DNA of 8,045 nucleotides from an uncultured Lacinutrix sp. (GTDB taxonomy: Bacteria; Bacteroidota; Bacteroidia; Flavobacteriales; Flavobacteriaceae), in contig CALGIH010000294.1 of assembly GCA_937916035.1 (NCBI GenBank), forward strand, positions 1-8,045, in the 5' to 3' direction. The translations under genes and the position numbers were made by a program. Positions 1 to 7,886 of the stretch are shown piece after piece (the stretch's first letter is position 1; each line of letters begins with the position of its first letter). A model generated the notes under the pieces. That model did not search any database. It was not told the origin of the DNA and saw only the letters and a program-made list of their open reading frames with translations.

Positions 1-360
1 AATACCAAGTAATAATCCAACATCTGGAGATAATCTTCTAATCTCTTTGTTTTGAACTAAAATACCATTGTAGATATGTCCCCAAGTTCCATTTGTATCA
101 CCAGGAGTATAATCATAGTTATATATAGTTTGTTGCACTAATTGAAGTCCGATTAAACCTCCAGTATAGTACATGCTTATTCTAGACAAATGCCCTTGTT
201 GCACTTGAGCATTTGCTAATAAGGTGCCTTTTAATAACAAATCACCAGCAGGAACTTCAACCAACTGATTTGGATTTTCATTAACATCTAAGTAATCTTC
301 ACAGGATAAAACTATTGTGAAAAACATAAATGCCAATAATACTCTATTTATAGTTTTCAT
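1..360 (-). CDS. SusD/RagB-family nutrient-binding outer-membrane lipoprotein, N-terminal part
   Basis: Open from an ATG at 358-360 to the left edge (120 codons, no stop), so the C-terminal majority is missing. The N-terminus is a lipoprotein signal: MKTINR, a hydrophobic stretch, then VLSC with the acylated Cys at residue 20. The mature start CEDYLDVNENPN is characteristic of SusD-like proteins, especially the branch with a D-V/I-N-x-N-P-N start, and the following region (GDLLLKGTLLANAQ) also fits that branch. Acidic residues right after the Cys resemble the surface-export signal known for Bacteroidota lipoproteins. SusD proteins sit as a lid on the SusC barrel and capture substrate at the cell surface. 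It starts 13 bp after the SusC stop behind an A/T-rich leader without a Shine-Dalgarno sequence, so it is co-transcribed. The visible part does not reveal the substrate; the neighbours suggest peptides. Confidence 0.93.
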   Translation of the reverse strand, partial: MKTINRVLLAFMFFTIVLSCEDYLDVNENPNQLVEVPAGDLLLKGTLLANAQVQQGHLSRISMYYTGGLIGLQLVQQTIYNYDYTPGDTNGTWGHIYNGILVQNKEIRRLSPDVGLLLGI

Positions 361-373
361 ATTATTATTTTTT

Positions 374-3300
374 TTAAAAGTTAAATTTAACACCAAATGC
401 ATAAGTTTTTGACCCAGGATTAGAGAAATAATCTAACCCTTTACCTCTTCCTACACCATATTGATTTACGTCTGGGTCTATACCAACGACGTCTGTCCAT
501 ATAAATAAGTTTCGTCCAGAAGCAGTAATTTCAATTGAATCTAGCCCAAGTGTATTTTTCAATTGATCTGATTTTAGTACGTATGATAATGAAAGCTCTC
601 GTAGTCTTGTCCAACTTCCGTCATGCACAGCAAATTCATTTAATTTACCATCACCAAACCCCCATAAAGTTGTGTAATAACTTTCATCTAGTAAAACATT
701 ACCACCACCAAAGTTGTCAATATTTCCTCTTACTACCGTTCCAGAAGGAATTACGTCTCCATCAAAATTCACCAAATCTTCAGAAAGCGTGATAGTATTC
801 CCAACATCAGCATGAGTTCCAAAGTGTGAGGTAATAAAACGGGTTCTTTCTGCAAAATCATTGCCTTGACTTGTGTCAAATAGGGCTGAAAGTGAAAGAT
901 TTTTATAAGATAAATCAAATTGAATACCACCTCTCCAATCTGGATTAGGATCTCCAACAATGACATTACCACTTGTATCTACTTGTGGAAATCCGTTAGG
1001 ATCCAAAATCATATTTCCGCTATCATCTCTTAAAGCACCTTGGGTTACCAATACTCCTAAAGGCTCACCTTCCATTGCTACTGAATTAATAGAGCTTCCA
1101 GGTGTAAAGTCAATAACACCACCACCAGTCAATTTGGTAACTTCATTTTTATTGGTACTAAAGTTAACTGCTACAGATCCTCTCCAGTCATCATTTTTAA
1201 GATAATCATATCTTAACTCTAGCTCAAAACCTTTGTTTTCAATAGTTGCGCCATTTCCATAGACATTGTCAAAACCAAGTGATGGAGGAATTGCTATAGT
1301 TAAAAGTACATCCTCAGTTTTATTGGTGTAATATGTGGTAGATAGTCCAAGTCTGCTACTAAAAAATCTTAGGTCCACACCAACTTCATATTCAGTTTTG
1401 ATTTCAGGTTTTAAATTTGGGTTACCCAAAGTTTCATTGAATTGATAACCACCACCAAAATCTTCTAAAGCAATACCATCAGAGAATGTAGAAAAAGACC
1501 CTACTTCAAAAACTGTTTGTTCACGGTGAGCTAAAGGTACATTTGCTACTTGACCATACGCTAAACGTAATTTACCAAAACTAAGTTTGCCTTTGTTTTC
1601 TAGCGCATTACTAAAGCTCCAGCCCAATTCTGCACTGGGATAGAAAAATCCGTTATTTGCTTTAGGTAACACAGAGTGTTTTTCATAGGCACCTCCAATT
1701 TGTAAAATCAATTGGTCTGCATAATCAAAATTGGCTGTACCATAAAGTCTAAAATTTCTTCTAGATGTAAGTGTTGTTTCAGATGAGATATTTTCTTTTG
1801 CTGAAATTTCAACTGCATCAAGAGGGCCTCTAAAATTAGCAATAAAGTTATCAGCCTCAGAAAAAATTCTTTTGCTTCGTCTGTCGTTAATACCAAATCC
1901 TAGCACGAAAGTAGAGTTTAAATTATCAGTAAGTGCATATTGAAGAGTGGTTAATAAATCGGCACTATATTCTTCATTGTTAATCGTTTCATCATTTAAT
2001 AATCCATATCGTCTAGCAACACCTGCCGTGTACCATGGAAAGAAATATACTCTTGTATCAGCATAAGTATCAAATCCTGCTCTAAGAACCGTATTTATAT
2101 TGTTATTCCATGAATATTTCAATTCTCCAGATCCTAAAAACCTATTTACATTGGCCGTACTTTCTTGCTCATTTATGGTCCATAATGGATTGTTATAAAT
2201 AACATTATCGCTATTACCTAAATAACGTCTATAGCCACGCTGTCTTAAAGGTGTAATTGCACCTGAGCTACTATGATAATTACCTTTGTAATCTGTAATA
2301 TCAAAATCTGGTGAAGTTCTTAGCAATCCTAAATATAGTCCAGCAGTGTTTGATCCTTGTTGAGTTCTATTGGATCCTGTATGAATGTAGTTAGCTTTAA
2401 AAGTACCAGTTAATTTATCTGTAAAATTTTGAACAGTAGAAATTGAAAAGTTGGTTTTTTTGTAAAAACTTTCTTTGATAACACCATCTTGAGTTACGTG
2501 TCCAGCACTTAAGTAAAAGGTTCCTTTATCAGTACCACTACTTAATGTAAATCTGTTGTCATAGGTAACACCAGTTTGGAAAACTTTATCAAAGTTACTA
2601 TCTGCAAATAGACTTGTTGAGTTTTTGTCATCAATAGGATATATAATATTATCTGAAACTAAAGATTCAAAAAACTGTCCAGAAGTATCAACAGTGTCTA
2701 ATCCTCCTGGTCTAGTAGATATTTCGTCTCCCCATGAGAAAGCAGAAGTTGGACTATAATTACCATTTGTTCCTTGCCCGAATCTATTTTGTAAAGGGTG
2801 TTTGTATGAAATTTCATCCCATGATATACCAGATGAATAAGTAACGGCCATACTTCCTTTTTTTCCTTTTTTAGTGGTGATTACAATTACACCGTTTAAT
2901 GCTCTTGAACCATAAAGAGCTCCTGCTGATGCTCCTTTAAATATTTGAAAGGATTCAATATCATCAGGATTTAAATCATTAAGCCTTGATTGTTGAGAAA
3001 CTCCTGCTGAAGCATCATTATCACCAGAGCCAGAAATGTTATCATTATTTAAAGGTACACCATCAACAACAATAAGTGGTTGACTAGAACCACCCAATGA
3101 GCTCGTTCCTCTAATTTGAATATTAGAACCAGCTCCAGGATCACCAGATGTAGCACCAATGTTTACACCTGCTGCCTTACCTGCCATACCATCAATAATC
3201 TTGTTTTCAACTGGTTGAACTAATTTGTCTGCATCAATTTTTGAGTATGTAGAGGCTATTTTGTCTCTTTTTTCTCTAAAACCTAAAGCGTTAATTACGA

Positions 3301-3610
3301 TTTCATCCAGACTTTCAATGTCTTCAGCCAATATTACATTAATAGTTAATTTTTCGTTAACCTTAATTTCTTGAGTTTTAAAGCCTACATAACTTACTAC
3401 AAGTATGTCATTGTCTGATTGGACATCAATACTATAATTTCCGTCAAAATTCGTCGAGGCACCATTTGTCGTCCCTTTAATTAGAATGTTTGCGCCAGGT
3501 ATTGGCACACCATTACTATCGCCTACTGTACCAGATACGGTTCTTTGCGCATACATAAATGCGCTAGAAAACATTAATATGAGTACAGGAAAAAATAATT
3601 TTTTGTTCAT
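374..3610 (-). CDS. SusC/RagA-family TonB-dependent outer-membrane transporter
   Basis: The 1078-residue product has the normal SusC length and full domain order. A Sec signal peptide (residues 1-21, cleavage after MYA) is followed by a carboxypeptidase-regulatory-like domain (about 23-95: VSGTV near its start, FDGNYSI, VVSYVGFKTQEI). The SusC signature LDEIVINALGFREKRDK is at 101-117. The plug (about 118-250) contains GKAAGVNI, IQIRGTSS, QPLIVVDGVP and FKGASAGALYGSRALNGVI. The 22-strand-type barrel follows, with ENKGFELEL late in it, and the protein ends in an aromatic beta-signal (FGVKFNF) for outer-membrane insertion. With SusD it forms a TonB-driven pedal-bin importer. RagA of Porphyromonas imports oligopeptides, so the family is not limited to glycans. 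The ATG lies 18 bp after the M14 peptidase stop and the SusD gene follows after 13 bp: one transcript. The reading frame is intact. Substrate assignment is inference from the peptidase neighbours. Confidence 0.97.
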   Translation of the reverse strand: MNKKLFFPVLILMFSSAFMYAQRTVSGTVGDSNGVPIPGANILIKGTTNGASTNFDGNYSIDVQSDNDILVVSYVGFKTQEIKVNEKLTINVILAEDIESLDEIVINALGFREKRDKIASTYSKIDADKLVQPVENKIIDGMAGKAAGVNIGATSGDPGAGSNIQIRGTSSLGGSSQPLIVVDGVPLNNDNISGSGDNDASAGVSQQSRLNDLNPDDIESFQIFKGASAGALYGSRALNGVIVITTKKGKKGSMAVTYSSGISWDEISYKHPLQNRFGQGTNGNYSPTSAFSWGDEISTRPGGLDTVDTSGQFFESLVSDNIIYPIDDKNSTSLFADSNFDKVFQTGVTYDNRFTLSSGTDKGTFYLSAGHVTQDGVIKESFYKKTNFSISTVQNFTDKLTGTFKANYIHTGSNRTQQGSNTAGLYLGLLRTSPDFDITDYKGNYHSSSGAITPLRQRGYRRYLGNSDNVIYNNPLWTINEQESTANVNRFLGSGELKYSWNNNINTVLRAGFDTYADTRVYFFPWYTAGVARRYGLLNDETINNEEYSADLLTTLQYALTDNLNSTFVLGFGINDRRSKRIFSEADNFIANFRGPLDAVEISAKENISSETTLTSRRNFRLYGTANFDYADQLILQIGGAYEKHSVLPKANNGFFYPSAELGWSFSNALENKGKLSFGKLRLAYGQVANVPLAHREQTVFEVGSFSTFSDGIALEDFGGGYQFNETLGNPNLKPEIKTEYEVGVDLRFFSSRLGLSTTYYTNKTEDVLLTIAIPPSLGFDNVYGNGATIENKGFELELRYDYLKNDDWRGSVAVNFSTNKNEVTKLTGGGVIDFTPGSSINSVAMEGEPLGVLVTQGALRDDSGNMILDPNGFPQVDTSGNVIVGDPNPDWRGGIQFDLSYKNLSLSALFDTSQGNDFAERTRFITSHFGTHADVGNTITLSEDLVNFDGDVIPSGTVVRGNIDNFGGGNVLLDESYYTTLWGFGDGKLNEFAVHDGSWTRLRELSLSYVLKSDQLKNTLGLDSIEITASGRNLFIWTDVVGIDPDVNQYGVGRGKGLDYFSNPGSKTYAFGVKFNF

Positions 3611-3628
3611 GCGTTTTTAGATTAATTA

Positions 3629-4870
3629 TTAATTATTTGATAAAATTTTCATCATCTGCTCGGCAGATACTTTGCCTATTTGTATAATATCTTCTTTTGG
3701 AGTAGCGTCTCCAATTTCATAAGTAATGCCAACTGCATTATGACCATATAAAAACCATCCTTTTGAAACAGGTCTTGTACTATTAGAGGCTACTTCATTA
3801 ACTTTATAATTTGGGATATTGCGTTCTAAACTTGCAAACCAATTTTCAATAAAATTTGGGAGGGTTGTGCCTTCTCTTAACTTGTTTGTGTAAAACACAT
3901 CATTCCAAGTGGAATGAAAATCTAGGCCTAATACTATTTGACTTTTATTTTTCTTACTTGTTTTAGTAATAAATTTTACGACCTGTTTTATTTCAGGTTG
4001 ATTATATCTGGACCAGTCTCTATTGGTGTCAACACCTCCAGCATTATGTCTCCAATGACCTAAATCTACACCATCTGGGTTGAGAATTGGAAAAGCTAAA
4101 ACGCGATATTTATTTAAGAAATTTTGAGATAAGTCTGTAGAATCAATAATTGTTTTTAAAAATTCTTGAAAAGCATAAAAACCGGTTACTTCAGGAGGAT
4201 GTTGACGTGTTAATAAGACTATGATAGGCTTTCCTTTAGTGGCTCCCTTATAAATGTCTAAGACTGGTAAGTCTCTTCCTAATGTAGATTTTCCAGCACT
4301 TTTTATGTGTATAAAACTCTCTTTGCCAGAAATTAAATGTGTATACCAATTCTTAACATCCGATGAAGATTGAATTTCTTGACCAGAAACAATTGTTGGT
4401 GACGAGGTTAAACTTAATTTAATAGTTACGATACTATCATTTTTTGAAACTAGAGTTGAATCAATAGAATCCCAATGGTTGTCAACCATTAGTTTTGGTG
4501 CATATCGATGCTTAAACCCTTTTGGATATTGGAACGTAAAGTAAAAATCCTTTGGAGAAGAAGACCAAGTTTTAAACGCAAAATAAGGACTGTTATTAAT
4601 TGGTGTGTTTTCAGGGTTAATTATGACTAAAGCAGTACTGTCATTTAATTTTTTAAATCCATTTAATCTAGCTCCATCAAACTCATTACTTGCATATACA
4701 CCAAGCTCATTAATTGAATAAGTTTTTTTTAATTGAGTTGTAATTTTTTTTGCAGTAGTATCTACAGGCGATTCAAAAGCCACCTTTTTCGCAGATGAAC
4801 AGTTTGCTAATAAGAGAGCACTGAATATTACAGTTATAATTGATAAATGATATGATTTTTTTTTCGTCAA
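3629..4870 (-). CDS. M14-family zinc carboxypeptidase, lipoprotein, with CCP-like N-terminal domain
   Basis: Predicted 413-residue exopeptidase removing C-terminal residues from peptides. The catalytic set of M14 peptidases appears complete by eye: zinc ligands H224 and E227 (RQHPPE) and H319 (LDFHST); substrate-binding R274 (HWRHN), N283 and R284 (DTNRDW); general base E385 (TYEIGD). NPDG at 264-267 is another family hallmark. Residues about 45-180, with SNEFDGARLNG at 61-71, resemble the beta-sandwich N-domain of cytosolic-carboxypeptidase-type M14 enzymes, several of which remove Glu residues; that specificity is not proven here. KKKSYH, a hydrophobic stretch and LLANC (Cys24) indicate a lipoprotein; there is no acidic run after the Cys, so it may face the periplasm. 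The start is TTG: the frame has a stop at 4892-4894, no ATG in between, and the next Met is residue 128, which would lose the signal peptide. It lies upstream of SusC in the same transcript and has its own promoter-like region. Confidence 0.92.
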   Translation of the reverse strand: MTKKKSYHLSIITVIFSALLLANCSSAKKVAFESPVDTTAKKITTQLKKTYSINELGVYASNEFDGARLNGFKKLNDSTALVIINPENTPINNSPYFAFKTWSSSPKDFYFTFQYPKGFKHRYAPKLMVDNHWDSIDSTLVSKNDSIVTIKLSLTSSPTIVSGQEIQSSSDVKNWYTHLISGKESFIHIKSAGKSTLGRDLPVLDIYKGATKGKPIIVLLTRQHPPEVTGFYAFQEFLKTIIDSTDLSQNFLNKYRVLAFPILNPDGVDLGHWRHNAGGVDTNRDWSRYNQPEIKQVVKFITKTSKKNKSQIVLGLDFHSTWNDVFYTNKLREGTTLPNFIENWFASLERNIPNYKVNEVASNSTRPVSKGWFLYGHNAVGITYEIGDATPKEDIIQIGKVSAEQMMKILSNN

Positions 4871-4886
4871 AAGATAAAGCTTATTA

Positions 4887-4894
4887 TAAATTTA
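4887..4894 (-). promoter_or_regulatory. Putative -7 promoter box for the M14-SusC-SusD unit
   Basis: On the minus strand this reads TAAATTTA, one base off the Bacteroidota -7 consensus TAnnTTTG. It lies 22 bp downstream of the proximal copy of the tandem repeat, almost the same place as the TAAATTTG box in front of the aminotransferase. No good TTTG -33 box is present; the repeat occupies that place, which would fit activator-dependent transcription. A start of transcription near 4880 would leave a leader of only about 10 nt before the TTG start codon. The box is AT-only and short, so the support comes from its conserved placement. Confidence 0.45.
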
Positions 4895-4916
4895 AGTCGT
4901 TTTTGCAATAATTAGA

Positions 4917-4949
4917 GCATACCAATTATGTATAGTATGCCATACCAAT
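4917..4949 (-). repeat. Tandem direct repeat (2 x ATTGGTATGS, 23-bp period), putative operator
   Basis: On the minus strand ATTGGTATGG (4949 to 4940) is followed exactly 23 bp later by ATTGGTATGC (4926 to 4917). The same pair with the same period occurs at 7916-7948, and the proximal copies share the 12-mer AATTGGTATGCT. Two direct repeats about two helical turns apart, just upstream of a promoter, are the usual footprint of a dimeric activator binding one DNA face, such as AraC-type domains including those of hybrid two-component systems. The regulator is not encoded in the window, so its family is inference. Confidence 0.6.
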
Positions 4950-4962
4950 ATATTTTAAAAAA

Positions 4963-6591
4963 TTATTGTTTTTTAACGTCAATCTTTAGGCCATCTCTTC
5001 TAGGGTCGGCGACACCGATCCAAGTATTATTTTCTTTAGCTATTGCGTGTATTCCGCCATAATAGGCATTCATGTTTTGCTGAATCATAAGCTTTTCTGA
5101 CGGGATTTTAATAGTATATCCATTGGCTTTAATGAAGCTGTATATTTTTAAGGAATCTGTCTTGTTTTCGAAATATATATTATTTTTTGATACATGTATT
5201 CGAGGTCGCTTTATTAATGGTTCTATATTTTTATTTAATAGCCATAAGGCTGTAATTTGGGAAACCGAAGAAATAATTCTGCTACTTCCAGGACTGCCAA
5301 TCACTAAAATATTTTCACCATTTTCTTGCACTATAGTTGGTGACATTGATGAATATGCCATTGCGTGTGGCTTGATTGCAAAAGGATGATTAAGGTTTTC
5401 AAAAATGAAATCATCCATGTAAGTATTATAAAGAAAACCTAATTCTTTTGAAGCTGCTAATGATCCGAAATACGCATTAATACTTGACGTCACTGCAATT
5501 GCATTTCCAGACGCATCAACCACAGAAAAATGTGTTGTTTCACCAGAGTTATTATCATTTGTATTAGATGGTAATTGAGAAAACTCATAGTTTAAATTCT
5601 TAGTATACGATTTTGATAGTTTAACTTGTGCTACGCTGTCATAATTTATTAAATCTGTAATCGGATTTTCTTGTCTGTCAGTATGCGCGAGATAGAGTGA
5701 ATTAATAATTTCTAAATCTGTTAATACATTATCTTTTGAGGCTTCCTCCATTAAATTAAGAGCCAAAAGAGTCGTCCAGCCTCCACAAGGTGGAGGTTGA
5801 GAATACACAATCATGTTGTTGTAATTTATGGAGAGAGGTTGTAATTCTTTTGGTTCAGGAAAATTATTTAAATCTTCAAGTGTAATCCATCCACCATTGT
5901 TGTTCATGTCATCTGCTATTTTTTTAGCGATTTCACCATTGTAAAAATCATCAGCGCCATATTTGGCTAACCTTTTTAAAGTTACTGCTAATTGAGGTTG
6001 ATTTATAATGTCACCTTCCTCTGGAATCTGACTATTGTTTTTAAGAAAATAGGATGTATTAAATGGGCTTTCAACTAATTTAGTTTCATAATACTGATAA
6101 ACTTTAGCTCTAAATTCCCCAACTTTAAAGCCATTTTTGGCTAATGCTATTGAAGGCTCAATTAATTGCTCCCATGATATTTTACCGCTTCCATATGTCT
6201 TCCATAAATAATCGAGAACCTTTACTGTTGATGGAATTGTACTTCTACGATGATAGGTTAATGTGTCTTTTATATGTGCTGGAGTGTTTGCAGGCGAATA
6301 AGTAGTCCCATTTATTGAAATTGGCGGCTGATTATTTATGGACAGTAAAACTTGCGTACCACCTCCTAAGCCTGACATTGCAGGCTCTGTAACACCAAGA
6401 GCAAAAGAAATTGCAATTGCAGCATCAATTGCATTTCCACCTTTTAAAAGGATTTGTTCTCCTACTTTACTTGCTTCAGGAGTTGCTGTTGAAACGACAC
6501 CTAGCGAGTATTGATTGGATTCATTATTACAAGAAAACAAACAAAATGTAAGGAAGCATGCTAAACAATATGTTATATAGATTTTACCCAT
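4963..6591 (-). CDS. Gamma-glutamyltransferase-family Ntn-hydrolase, lipoprotein, with divergent substrate pocket
   Basis: The 542-residue product matches the GGT fold from end to end: AISFALGVTEPAMSGLGGG (62-78), TTHFSVVD (352-359), SSMSP (414-418), GSPGSSRI (432-439) and DPRRDG (529-534). Thr352 would be the autocleavage site and N-terminal nucleophile, giving a 191-residue small subunit, close to the 190 of E. coli GGT. N372 and D394 also match conserved GGT residues. By eye alignment, however, the alpha-carboxylate-binding Arg (R114 in E. coli) is T96 in NGTTYSP, Q430 is Y391, the second oxyanion Gly (G484) is S436, and the GxPG loop reads TIPS (118-121). The reaction is therefore probably amide or isopeptide hydrolysis by an N-terminal Thr, and gamma-glutamyl specificity is doubtful. 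LFSC with Cys21 marks it as a lipoprotein in the cell envelope. The ATG overlaps the aminotransferase end by 19 bp, implying coupled translation. The frame is intact. Confidence 0.9.
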   Translation of the reverse strand: MGKIYITYCLACFLTFCLFSCNNESNQYSLGVVSTATPEASKVGEQILLKGGNAIDAAIAISFALGVTEPAMSGLGGGTQVLLSINNQPPISINGTTYSPANTPAHIKDTLTYHRRSTIPSTVKVLDYLWKTYGSGKISWEQLIEPSIALAKNGFKVGEFRAKVYQYYETKLVESPFNTSYFLKNNSQIPEEGDIINQPQLAVTLKRLAKYGADDFYNGEIAKKIADDMNNNGGWITLEDLNNFPEPKELQPLSINYNNMIVYSQPPPCGGWTTLLALNLMEEASKDNVLTDLEIINSLYLAHTDRQENPITDLINYDSVAQVKLSKSYTKNLNYEFSQLPSNTNDNNSGETTHFSVVDASGNAIAVTSSINAYFGSLAASKELGFLYNTYMDDFIFENLNHPFAIKPHAMAYSSMSPTIVQENGENILVIGSPGSSRIISSVSQITALWLLNKNIEPLIKRPRIHVSKNNIYFENKTDSLKIYSFIKANGYTIKIPSEKLMIQQNMNAYYGGIHAIAKENNTWIGVADPRRDGLKIDVKKQ

Positions 6592-7853
6592 TCACTTATC
6601 TTTTTAGTTGCTTTCACAATTTTAGGGCAATATTCTTCAATAAATGTGTCGTCTAAAATTGTTGAAGGTTTTTCCTCTAATATTTTTAACAATAAAGTAC
6701 CATCAAAATCTACGAAAGAAAGCCTTGCTGTAAACCTATTTTTTGGATGCCCAAAATCTTCTCCTGGTAATAATGCTACACCAGTTTCTTTGATGAGTGC
6801 ATTGCAAAAGTCTCTGCTGGTAAGAATGCCTTTTTTATGTAAGGCAGCGTTCCATTTGCTGAAATTTGGGAATAAGTAAAAACCACCTTCAGGTTTTGGC
6901 ATCGTAACGCCTAATTTCAGCAAATTGTGATAAACATATAAGCCAATGGTTTCTAAAATTCTCCTAGTATTATGAAGATATATTTTTAATTCATCATCCA
7001 TTTTATAAGCTTCTACAGCAGCATATTGTATTGGAGCACTAGTGGAAGTGTATGTTTCACTGGCAATTATGGCCATGGCATTTAAAATATATCTTAAATT
7101 TTCTGGAAAGACAAAAACGCCTAAACGCCATCCTCCAGCTCCAGCCCATTTACTTAATCCAGTACTAATAATTGTGCCTTCAGGATAATAGCTTGCGATA
7201 GTTTTATGATTTCCTTTGAATGTGACTTCGCCATATATTTCATCTGCTATAACGATAATCTTGTATTTTCTTAAAGCACCAGCAAGATCTTCTAATTCAG
7301 TTGCCGAATATGTACAGCCAATAGGATTGGAAGGATAATTAAGAATAAGCACCCTGTTTTTATGTGGCGAATTTTCGCAATGATTAATAATATCTGCCGA
7401 GCTAATTTTCCAACTATTTCTCTCTTCCGTTTTTAACCAGACTGTTTTTCTGTTATTTAATTGGGCTTGAGGTTCATAAGACACCCAACTTGGTGAAGGG
7501 AGCAATAATTCATCTATGTTATAAGCTAGCTGAAAGTTGTAAATTAATTCTTTGGAGCCTGGACCAATCAGTATATCCTCTGCATTAGAGGGTAATTTGT
7601 AATTTTCATTAAAAAACAATGAAACCACTTGCCTTAGTTGTAACAATCCTTTAACTGGCAAATAGTCTTTTTGATGTGCATTGTTTTGAAGAGCTTGCAC
7701 AATTTCTTTTGGAACTGGAAAAGGAGATTGCCCAAAGCCTAATTTAAAAATCTCTATACCTTCATTGCTTAGCTTTGTTGTCAATTCATTAATAGCCAAC
7801 GTTGCGGAAGGACGAAGGTTTTTTAAATTAATATTCAAATTATTAGGTATCAT
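6573..7853 (-). CDS. PLP-dependent class I/II aminotransferase (fold type I)
   Basis: Cytoplasmic PLP enzyme of 426 residues with no signal peptide, expected to move an amino group between an amino acid and a 2-oxo acid. Visible aspartate-aminotransferase-superfamily residues are: GFGQSPFPVP at 39-48, GPGSKELI (97-104, cofactor phosphate), NYPSNPIG with N176, ADEIYGEV with D204 and Y207, SKWAGAGGWRLG with Schiff-base K235 and R243, and TARLSF with R377 for the substrate alpha-carboxylate. The amino-acid substrate cannot be read from these. I chose the ATG at 7853. A longer reading of the frame starts at a TTG at 7889, but that codon lies inside the likely -7 box, adds 12 residues without family character, and is less likely. 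It is first in the minus-strand series, divergent from the gene at 8016, and overlaps the GGT-like start by 19 bp. A role in processing amino acids freed by that enzyme is inference. Confidence 0.93.
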   Translation of the reverse strand: MIPNNLNINLKNLRPSATLAINELTTKLSNEGIEIFKLGFGQSPFPVPKEIVQALQNNAHQKDYLPVKGLLQLRQVVSLFFNENYKLPSNAEDILIGPGSKELIYNFQLAYNIDELLLPSPSWVSYEPQAQLNNRKTVWLKTEERNSWKISSADIINHCENSPHKNRVLILNYPSNPIGCTYSATELEDLAGALRKYKIIVIADEIYGEVTFKGNHKTIASYYPEGTIISTGLSKWAGAGGWRLGVFVFPENLRYILNAMAIIASETYTSTSAPIQYAAVEAYKMDDELKIYLHNTRRILETIGLYVYHNLLKLGVTMPKPEGGFYLFPNFSKWNAALHKKGILTSRDFCNALIKETGVALLPGEDFGHPKNRFTARLSFVDFDGTLLLKILEEKPSTILDDTFIEEYCPKIVKATKKISEWVKSI

Positions 7854-7886
7854 TTGTAAAACCCTTATTTTGAAATTGCATGTAAT

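Noticed and set aside
769..972. Short minus-strand frames inside the SusC gene (769-972 and 1708-1896)
   Set aside because: They are out-of-frame readings of the transporter gene with low-complexity translations.
4341..4350. Another ATTGGTATAC-like copy of the operator element on the minus strand
   Set aside because: It lies inside the M14 coding sequence, has no second copy at 23 bp and no -7 box at the right distance, so it is probably chance codon use.
4917..4940. Inverted repeat GCATAC / GTATGC with a 12-base loop as a terminator after the GGT-like gene
   Set aside because: The stem is only six AT-rich pairs and no T run follows it on the minus strand; the bases are better explained as part of the tandem operator elements.
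4935..4945. Perfect palindrome GTATG-C-CATAC as a separate repressor site
   Set aside because: It overlaps the distal tandem element and has no counterpart in the matching region at 7916-7948, so a separate role is not supported.
5123..5389. Plus-strand open frame of 88 codons opposite the GGT-like gene
   Set aside because: It is antisense to a well-supported conserved gene and its translation has no recognisable domain or leader; the same holds for the plus-strand frames at 535-792, 960-1205 and 6646-6879.
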